NCBI GenBank assembly: GCA_963556495.2
Contig: OY747712.1
Span: 16,771,235 to 16,835,234 of the forward strand
Length of the DNA: 64,000 bases
From: Valencia hispanica
Lineage: Eukaryota; Chordata; Actinopteri; Cyprinodontiformes; Valenciidae
Reading direction: 5' to 3'
A model generated the notes under the pieces. It made no database searches. It had not been told where the DNA came from and saw nothing but the letters and a program-made list of their open reading frames with translations. Shown here one piece after another: positions 56,684 to 64,000 of the stretch; position 1 is the first letter of the stretch; the number at the start of each line of letters is the position of its first letter. A program made the translations under genes and the position numbers.

Positions 56684-57348
56684 TCTCATTGACTCCCATG
56701 TTTAAAATGCCAACTTTACAGCAGAAGTAAACATGTTTACAGACTAAAAAACATTTTTGGTTTAATAGGTCAGGTTTACCCTCATGACAACTCTGAAGAG
56801 GGTGAATTTTTTTTGTATAACTCATCCGTTTAGATGTAATTTAAGCTTGAAATTATGAATAATAAGGGCCTTGTCCTTTTTGATTGACCCCCCTCAGAGG
56901 GGTAGCAGATTCGCTCAACCATGGTTTTCTGGCTAAAGCACCCACCAACCTCTGTTAGCTTTGGTTAGTTCTGGGTTAGCTCATAGCTTTTAGTGAAAGT
57001 TATAGTGCAACAAGGCTTCATGCTGTTATTTGACAAAATTATTGAATCTGCATAGAAGGCAAAGGGGTAGCAGAGTCGCTCATCCGCGGTTTTCTGGCTA
57101 AAAGCGCCCACTAACCTCCGTTAGCTTCAATTAGCTCCGGGTTAGCTCAGTTGGCACGTAGCTACATCAGCTCAGAGTGTCAATCATCCGCCACCCTCAC
57201 AGCCCCACCCTCAGCTCCACCTCTTTGCCCATTTTTTTATTTATTTTTCAGGAGTGACAAGACGCATGACGCTTCCAATTGGCTTCAATTCTGATCTTCA
57301 GAAACCTACGGGTGACGTCACAGAGGCTCCATCCATTTTATATATGGT
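56684..57348. mobile_element. Non-autonomous DNA repeat with an internal 86-bp duplication
   Basis: The left side reads ATTGACTCCCATGTTTAAAATG and the right side GGGTGACGTCACAGAGGCTCC then CCATTTTATATATGG, both familiar from a teleost MITE-like repeat. Inside, 56898-56983 and 57063-57149 are direct copies (GGGGTAGCAGA, GGTTTTCTGGCTAAA, GGGTTAGCTCA). No coding potential. Confidence 0.6.
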
Positions 57349-57697
57349 GACCACATGTGATATTTGATATAAACCAGGGCTGTACAGTGCCACACTTGCG
57401 ATGAAAAAAACTGTCTGGGCGATAAACGTTTTTCATATGTAGCACTCGTGAGACAGCTTTGAAAGCTGCATGTTTTTTGTTTTTTCTTGTGTAAGATGCC
57501 ATCGTGACAGATGAAACGATGGTGTCTCAACGCTGCACTGTGGCTGCAGTCACTACCAGTGTTGCCAACAGAAAGTAGCTGAAGTTGCCCAGAAAGTCGC
57601 TAGATGTGGCCAGATGACGTCATACGCTAATTTCCATAATGATTATGTCATCACGTGATGACGAATGAAACAGAAAGGAGGAAATAATTATATTTAG

Positions 57698-57920
57698 ATT
57701 AGGATTTGGTCATAGGATAGGGTTAAACAATACATTATTTAAACAGGGGAAACATGCTACAAGGAAATGTGACTTCTGTCTTCAAGAAGAGACTGTTGAG
57801 CATGTTATATTATTTTGCCTGAAGTACTGTATACTGTTGAGAAAACTGGTACAAAATTTACAAGATTTCAAATTGCAACTGGACATCAAAGATCTTTTAA
57901 ACAAAATTGTAAGTTCTGGG
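57698..57920 (+). pseudogene. LINE ORF C-terminal fragment with CCHC-type zinc motif
   Basis: A frame without a start codon reads LNNTLFKQGKHATRKCDFC, then LQEETVEHVILFCLKYC and on to about 57920. The CX2C...HX4C pattern, with TVEHVILFC, matches the C-terminal zinc motif of several LINE reverse transcriptase proteins. It is a truncated piece inside the outer DNA element. Confidence 0.65.
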
Positions 57921-58989
57921 AAAAAAAATTGCTGAGATGTCTCAAGAAGGCGAAATTAATACAGAGAATATAGTTGTTTTTTGGTCCTTTGTAAAAAATA
58001 AGTAGGGCATATTTTGCATGCATCAAATGTTTCATGCCAACCGCCATTAAACAGAAGTTTATTGCTTATGGTATTATTTTCAGTGGGGTTTTTTGTCATA
58101 AGTTTTAAATGTCCTACGTTTTTTAACTACACCATACACTTCGAACGTTCCTTGAATGCACCACAGGTGTGCGATGCAGCGTAGTACAGACAAGCTTCTG
58201 CCTTAATTCCCGTTGAAAGATCGGTCTTATACACATGCAGATTTATTTTTTACTTTTGAATTAACATTAACTACTAAACAACTTCGATTGTGAGTGGAAT
58301 AAATGAACCGAAAAAGGTGACATGAAATGATTGGTCAGTCGACATACTCTGATCATGCTGCACACACATGCACAGATCATTCCCCGTTCTGAGTGTCGGG
58401 AAGGAGCAAGCTGGGTCTCTAAACTGCACGAAATATTGGCGACAAAGTTTCACAGAAAGTAGTGTTGAGAAATGAGTAATAATTCTCTAGCCTGTCTACC
58501 GGTTCTTTTTTATCTGTCAATCTGAAAGAAAGAAAACACACAGTCACTCAGAAGTTAAATTAAACAGGCCTGGGGAGACGTGTAGCAATAATTACCAGCA
58601 TAATCTCCGGAGATTACTTTGCCTCTGCCCTTTTTATTGAAGCGACACAGCATTATACAACCTGCAAAGGGAGGGGCGGTCCCTCCCGTATGCTCACGAA
58701 ACTACTTTGGAAAATACGGCAAGCCGTTTTAACATTTAATCAACGATCACTCCTATCTATAATTCCTTTTTTAGATAGCAATAATATAATTTATCCTAGT
58801 ACAAATACATTCTTCCTAGTCAAAATTGAAAATTAAAGATAACAACTGTATTTTTACTAGGAGAAATTATATTTTAGGATATTCATAATTACAATTGAAC
58901 TACTAAAAATTAAAATTGAGATATCTCTAAATTAAAGTAGCTAAAGTAGCCGTTTTAACATTTAATAGGTAAACTGGATATGTATTCCA

Positions 58990-59415
58990 GATATCTTTAA
59001 ACCAATTCCTAGTAAGAATGAACTTTCCAGATATCCATAATTCAATTTGTCCTAGTACAAATGAACATTTCGCCTATCCAAAATGTAATTCTTCCTAGGA
59101 CAAATGACGTCACTTTTCCCATTCATGTGTATGGGGTTTAGAGCTGCTCCTATCCACAAATGCATTCTTTCTATCTAGAATTAACATTGTGGATAGGAGG
59201 AATTGAATTCTTACTAGGAGAAATTCGAATTTCAGATAGCAAGAATTCAATTGTTACTAGTACAAACTCTTATTTTAGATAGGAACAATTAAAATTCTAT
59301 TCTACCTATCTATAATTTAATTTCGGATATCCAAAAATACATTTTAACTAGTAAGAATGTTATTTTAGATAGGAAGAACTGCAATCTTCCTAGGAACAAT
59401 TAAGTTGTTGCTATC
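58990..59415. repeat. Left phased array of CTAG and GATAG/GATATC motifs
   Basis: Motif starts read by eye: 58990, 59009, 59030, 59052, 59074, 59095, then after a 55-bp gap 59150, 59171, 59192, 59214, 59235, 59257, 59278, 59306, 59326, 59348, 59368, 59390, 59411. Apart from the gap and one 28-bp step, spacings are 19-22 bp. CTAG-type motifs largely alternate with GATAG, CTATC or GATATC motifs. Between them lies AT-rich sequence such as AAATTGAATTC. The gap holds a TGACGTCA palindrome (59105-59112). The pattern is less regular upstream, from 58718 to 58990. Confidence 0.88.
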
Positions 59416-59590
59416 TGTATCTTAATTGTTGAGGTCAGTAATTCTTTGGTTGTTTTTTTTTACTGCTGACGTATGTAAATGACGTTACCTAAACGTCAAC
59501 AGCTACATACCTCCGCTGAACTGTCAGCCAGACCGGATACTTCTGTTAGCCTATGCTACATGTTATGTTTAGGTAGCTGCTACACTAGTT

Positions 59591-59818
59591 GTGATGAAAC
59601 AGTCGAAGTTTAAATACCAGTTTCTGGTACAACTGCCGAACACTGCTGTGTGCCACAGAGCCAGGCATCTTAAAAGTACAATAGTGTACTTTTTTTTTTT
59701 TTTTACTTTTCCTAACGGTGAGGTAAATTGTCACTGTAACGCCTCATACCCGGGTGTAGTCAGCTCTGAAACAGATCGACAGCTGTTAAAAAGGGAGCTG
59801 CTCCTGTTTTTATCTTGA
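59591..59818 (+). other. Short open frame in the inner element, uncertain
   Basis: A 75-residue frame starts MMKQSKFKYQFLVQLPNTAV and is interrupted in character by a T-run coding for Phe residues. A GTAGGT donor-like site follows just after its stop, and an acceptor-like TTTTTTAGGT lies at 60156-60165. No family is recognised and the stop precedes the donor, so this is weak. Confidence 0.2.
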
Positions 59819-60499
59819 CAAGGTAGGTCTAGACACTTATGTTAACGTGTGCACAGGCGTGTGTGAGAGCGGGAGAGACAGAAAAGTATTTGTATTCTAT
59901 TAAAATAACTATTGGGGTGTAATAGTAGCAAGTATTGAAGCAAATACTGCATGTAACATAATTCCGATTAAAATGCATTATCAGAAATGCTATTTGAATG
60001 GTACACATGTGCGTTATATAAGCAAGTTTTTCCTCTATTTTAGTACCAAAACTCCTTAATGTTTTTTTGCACATACATTTATTTTAAGTTGTGTGTATTG
60101 TGTTGTCTAGTTGATTATGAACAACTATTAGTGTTATTAAATCTATTTTCCATTTTTTAGGTTTCCTTCATATGACCTACTGATGTATTTTTGGGGCTTG
60201 CTTCAGGACTTTTTACCATCCATGGTCAGTGTTCAACAAGCAAAAAGCTCTCATGGAATCACATTCTACAGCTCATACCCTGCAACCCTTTGACAAGTTG
60301 TTCCTGTTTCAATGACTTTGCGCATTGGTCCATTAGAGTTTTTGTATATATTTTTTAAAAATGTCTTTGCTCACGTACCTTGTTTAAATACTTCTGTGGT
60401 CAGTAAAAGTTGTAATCTGCTTTTGTTTGGTCTCTCATTTTAAGTCATGTCTTATATCTTTTAAAATTAAGCATTTAAAACACCAAAAAGCTTTAATCC

Positions 60500-60968
60500 A
60501 AGTCATTTATTACTCATTTAACAAACATTACATCACAAACAACAGGATAATACAGCAACATTTCACTAACAACTTTTAAATTTGATTTCCTACACAGTAG
60601 CCTAAATTATGTTGTACTGTAGTCAAGTCATTAATTCTCCAAGAAGGCATTGACGAAAAAGCAAAAAAACAAATAGTTACTTTTTTTAATAGTTTGCATG
60701 ACTTCCATATATAGGGGGATTATCTGAATGGATGTCGATCAGGGCATCTGTGTGTGGACGGGTTCTGGGGACCATCGATACTGGTAGGACAGCATACTTC
60801 TCTCCTCCACCGGACCGAATATGGAATCAACCAGAGGTAAATCCCCGGAGACATACTTGTGATCATGGGAGCTTCATACACAACATACTTGATTCCTTCC
60901 GTCAACCTCCTCTCACTGGGTCTGGCTGATATGATGACCATATCATTAACCGGACCCGGTTTAATACC
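60500..60968 (-). CDS. Coding-like terminal exon of unknown family in the inner element
   Basis: On the minus strand a pyrimidine-rich tract and ATACAG acceptor end at 60969. The frame then runs through GIKPGPVNDMVIISARPSER, GIKYVVYEAPMITSMSPGIY and WLIPYSVRWRREVCCP to a stop at 60720, about 82 residues. A minus-strand AATAAA lies at 60511-60506, as expected for a last exon. The residue mix is balanced, unlike chance frames in this AT-rich DNA. A second coding-like stretch upstream, around 61075-61220 (minus), contains CAEGFKAGGATVMPVWK. I do not recognise either. They could be part of the element's own gene or captured host sequence. Confidence 0.35.
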
Positions 60969-62060
60969 CTGTATCCAAATAAAAACATGTTTAAGAATCA
61001 TTCAAGAAATAAACGTACATAAAATGAAAGGGTAATAAAAGGCTTGCTGCCATGGTCCTTGGTTTATGGCACTTTTGTTCAGTTTCTTTGCAGCTGATCA
61101 CTGGGGGAAGTGATGTCCTGTCTCGTAGAGTGGAGCTGCCACATGACAGCACAAGGCTGTACCTTCCACACGGGCATCACAGTAGCACCACCAGCTTTGA
61201 ATCCCTCAGCACAATCTGTTACAACACCATATATTTATTAGATTACAACAGCAGCTTAAGAGAGACAACCTTTAACACACTAAAGTTGGGAACTATTGTT
61301 AGTGAAAATTTCTTAGTGAACTGAAATGTGTAAAGTGAGATTTTGTCATAGTATTTATAGATGACAATGTATAATAGATCATATTTAACTTTACTCATTT
61401 CACAAAGTCGTGCTTCTGCGAGAGCCATTACTTTTATATTCTTTCTGGCACTGACCATGTTATTTCACATCTTTTCTCTGGTACCATATGATACATATAG
61501 TGTAATGATGGCGACTATCTGTATCAAATTCACAGCAATGATATGACCCGCAGAAACTTCATTTTCAAAAGCAGGAACCTTCTACGTTTTGAACTGTAGC
61601 CTACCTGCAGGATGACTTCTGGCTTTTCCTCATTGACCTGAAAGCACTCTGACCGAACCCTGACCTCTCCTTACTCTCCTGTTTAAAACTGAGATTAACA
61701 CAGAAGTTAGGCTATTTTATTTCAGAAACACAAAAGACTCGTAATGTGAACCTATCACTGTTAACGTTGCTTCCTCACTGAGCTAACTTTGCTTATTAAA
61801 GCGCTAGCATGTATCAACATTCAGCAGCTCAAAGCAGAAGCTTAACTTACCTTCTTAGTTTGTCTATGTAGCTGGACACATAAAATAAAACTTTTGTCTT
61901 TTTATGATGCTGGCGTCTTAGATGTGGTCTGGGTAATCCGGTGGACGTTGTTCAGTTACCCGTGGGAGGTCCTGCAGCGATCGGGTAAAAAACGCCAAAG
62001 CTAATGCTAACGTTACTTTGCTGGCTGAAAAGTCCGAAAGCGTCACAGCGCAGAGTATGT

Positions 62061-63060
62061 ACTAGTAACAATTGAAATCTTGCTATCTGAAATTTGAATT
62101 TCTCCTAGTAAGAATTCAATTCCTCCTATCCACAATGTTAATTCTAGATAGGAAGAATGTATCTGTGGATAGGAGCAGCTGCAAACCCCATACACATGAA
62201 TGGGAAAAGTGATGTCATTTGTACTAGGAAAAATTACATTTTGGATAGGCGAAATTTTAATTTCTCCTAGTACAAATTAATTTTTGGATATCTAAAATAT
62301 GTATCCGATCTAGTAAATAAAGGTTAAAATCGCCACCTAAACTGTTTCTTTATTTCTTACTAGTAAAATTGTAATTTATGATATCTTAAAATTGTATTCC
62401 TCCTAGTAAAAATCACATTCTTACTAGTCAGAATGACATTTTGACTAGTCAGAATATAATTTTCACTATCAAGAATGCAATTTTGACTAGGAAGAATTAC
62501 TTTATTGACATATGAAATGTAATTACAGATAGTCAGTGAATGTCTTTTATGTTAAAATGGCCACCCAACAAAACGTCACCAGATATCCTTAATATCTTTA
62601 TGGATATCTAAAAAGACATTGTTGCTAGTAATAAATGCAATTACTGATATCTCAAATTGTATTTTAACTAGTTAAAATATTAATTATGGATATCTTAAAT
62701 AACATTCTTACTAGTTAAAATGTATTTCTGGATATCCAAAATTAAATTATAGATGGGTAGAATAGTATTTTAATTTTTCCTATCTAAAATAGGAGTTTTT
62801 ACTAGTAACAATTGAATTCTTGCTATCTGAAATTTGAATTTCTCCTAGTAAGAATTGAATTTCTCCTATCCAGAATGTCCATTCTAGATAGGAAGAATGT
62901 ATTTGTGGATAGAAGCAGCTGCAAACCCCATACACATGAATGGGAAAAGTGACGTCATTTGTCCTAGGAAGAATTACATTTTAGATAGGCGAAATGTTCA
63001 TTTGTACTAGGATAAATTGATTTATCGATATCTTGAATGCATAGCCAGTCTACCTATTAA
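62061..63060. repeat. Right phased array with a duplicated module
   Basis: This arm is the inverse of the left array. It holds two direct copies of a module of about 240 bp, starting at 62061 and 62811 (both ACTAGTAACAATTGAA), which match the reverse complement of about 59035-59270. Each contains CCCCATACACATGAATGGG followed by TGATGTCA (62210) or TGACGTCA (62950). Between the copies, 62340-62800 is a further series of CTAG, GATATC and related motifs at similar spacing. The right arm is therefore longer than the left. Confidence 0.85.
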
Positions 63061-63405
63061 ATGTTAATACGGCTTGCCATACAGAACTTATGATTTCCCC
63101 TTTTTACACTTAGTTCCTGCAATAGATAAAATCATTATTATAAAACTTAAGTAAATCATTGTTATAGAACTTTAATCATAAAACCTTGTAAAAGATAACA
63201 AACAGAAAAATGATCACATCAGTAGCTAAGGGTGGTCAGAAATGTCGCTAAATTTGTCACTAGGCGCTTTTTGGAAAAATAGTTGTTAAGGGGGTCTAAA
63301 AAATGAAATAGCAATAAAGACGCTAAGTTGGCAACACTGGGTCACTACCTGTTCACAACGTATAATCATGTGACTTCACCCCATTTAGCTGAAACAAGGG
63401 AGCGG

Positions 63406-63535
63406 TGTTGCCAACGTAGCGACAGTGTCGCTTAATATAGCAAGTGTTCAGACCCCTCTAGCGACTCTTTCACAAGAAAGCGACAAATCTAGCGACTTTT
63501 TATGGCATTTTGGGAGACCTTTGGAAACACTGACG
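63406..63535. mobile_element. Second terminus of the outer-element family
   Basis: GGTGTTGCCAACGTAGCGAC, TCAGACCCCTCTAGCGACTC and AAAGCGACAAATCTAGCGAC form the head of the same family as the right end of the outer element, but facing the other way and only 65 bp beyond it. No matching far end lies within the window. Confidence 0.6.
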
Positions 63536-63962
63536 TAAAGCACACATCATTGTTACTGTTCTCACTGAACAGCTGTGCTGCAGTGAGCCCAGAGCGCTAA
63601 CAGCATGCAGCTCTGTCCGCCTGCATGCCCAGGGTCTGCTCAGTCAGAGCAGATATTTACTAGCCTGATGCTTCAGCAAGAAAGACGAAAGAGAAATTAG
63701 GTCTGCCCCGTCTTCGCTGAAGGCAAATGTTTGGGCCGTCTGAAATGACTTCTCCATGCTAATGACCACCCGCAGCTACTTCTTTGCAAATTTGCAAGAG
63801 CGATCTTTCTTTTATAAGTCACACAAACATCCAGCAGAGCTGCACACATTGGCGGATTCAAGGAATGTTGGAAATACATGCTGAGTTCAATAACATAGGA
63901 CTTTTAAAACGTCTGACAAAAAACACTGAAAATAATAACATAAGCCATAAACTTCTGTTTAA
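63536..63962. other. Unassigned DNA at the right end
   Basis: No gene or named repeat was recognised. A 60-residue minus frame (63697-63879) shows no motif. Confidence 0.4.
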
Positions 63963-64000
63963 TGGCAAGGCAAGGCAATTTTATTTGTATAGCACACTTT
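63963..64000 (-). mobile_element. L2-type LINE 3' terminus, cut by the window edge
   Basis: GGCAAGGCAATTTTATTTGT and AGCACACTTT match the terminus at 1956-1995, in the same orientation. The rest lies outside the window. Confidence 0.75.

Larger units (their letters stand above)
58718..63078. mobile_element. Inner DNA element, 4361 bp, with phased-motif inverted arms
   Basis: The ends read GGCAAGCCGTTTTAACATTT (left) and, reverse-complemented, GGCAAGCCGTATTAACATTT (right). ATAC flanks both sides (58714-58717 and 63079-63082), consistent with a 4-bp target duplication. Each end continues into an inverted arm of several hundred bases built from short motifs spaced about 21 bp (separate entries). 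The centre, about 59430-62050, is ordinary-looking DNA with one coding-like exon on the minus strand. I recognise no superfamily. It may be autonomous, or a non-autonomous derivative whose cargo is that exon. Confidence 0.75.
57556..63340. mobile_element. Outer DNA element, 1.4 kb, interrupted by a 4.4-kb element
   Basis: Both ends read CCAGTGTTGCCAAC inward (57556 and the reverse complement of 63327-63340). GTCACTA flanks both sides (57549-57555 and 63341-63347), and the match can be extended to GTCACTACC, so the target duplication is 7 bp or more. After removing the nested element at 58718-63078, about 1.42 kb remains. It includes a LINE fragment near 57698-57920. The right arm has GCGAC-type motifs (GACGCTAAGTTGGCAAC) recognised from a teleost repeat. 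Superfamily not assigned; the long duplication argues against Tc1, Harbinger and CACTA types. Confidence 0.75.

Noticed and set aside
58990..59415. Ordinary tandem satellite as explanation of the phased array
   Set aside because: The bases between motifs differ from unit to unit, only the motifs and their spacing recur, and the array is mirrored at the other end of a bounded element.
59591..59818. First exon of a plus-strand gene in the inner element
   Set aside because: The frame stops before the donor-like site and crosses a long T-run; kept only as a weak note.

Overview
The window looks like intergenic or intronic DNA from a teleost fish. It is AT-rich and packed with repeat families typical of ray-finned fish: many Tc1/mariner copies at different stages of decay, L2-type and Rex3/RTE-type LINE ends, a Ty3/gypsy LTR retrotransposon, an L1-superfamily LINE, a tRNA-derived SINE with a composite tail, and several short elements with terminal inverted repeats. 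I see no convincing host protein-coding gene. All long, recognisable coding stretches belong to transposable elements and nearly all are broken. Families were named by recognising sequence and protein motifs, without any database search.

Layout. 1-6.5 kb: low-repeat DNA, then a decayed Tc1 copy split by an L2 LINE 3' end. 6514-13258: a Ty3/gypsy element on the minus strand (gag, protease, RT, RNase H, integrase) with unequal LTRs, and in gag a tRNA-Glu/LTR chimera. 13263-14833: a Tc1 element directly abutting it. 17.4-25.0 kb: an L2-type LINE interrupted by a 5'-truncated L1-type LINE (17894-24340) with a perfect 20-bp target-site duplication, a very G-rich 3' UTR and a probable 3' transduction. 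26.5-31.9 kb: Tc1 fossils, one holding a nested inverted-repeat element, and a Rex3-like end. 32-48 kb: sparse relics, two foldback structures and two more short inverted-repeat elements. 48-57 kb: mostly AT-rich DNA with an (AT)n palindrome, L2 relics, a SINE and a CAAGTC-rich repeat. 57.5-63.35 kb: a nested pair of DNA elements.

The most unusual object is the inner element of that pair (58718-63078). Its long inverted ends consist of short motifs (CTAG-type and GATAG/GATATC-type) that largely alternate and recur every 20-22 bp, two turns of the DNA helix, for hundreds of bases. I know no named teleost element with this architecture. Its centre holds coding-looking sequence on the minus strand, with a splice acceptor and a poly(A) signal, that I cannot assign to a family.

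The nesting gives a relative history: the L1 is younger than the L2 it split; the 552-bp inverted-repeat element is younger than its Tc1 host; the Tc1 at 13263 is probably younger than the gypsy element it abuts; the phased-array element is younger than the 1.4-kb outer element around it.
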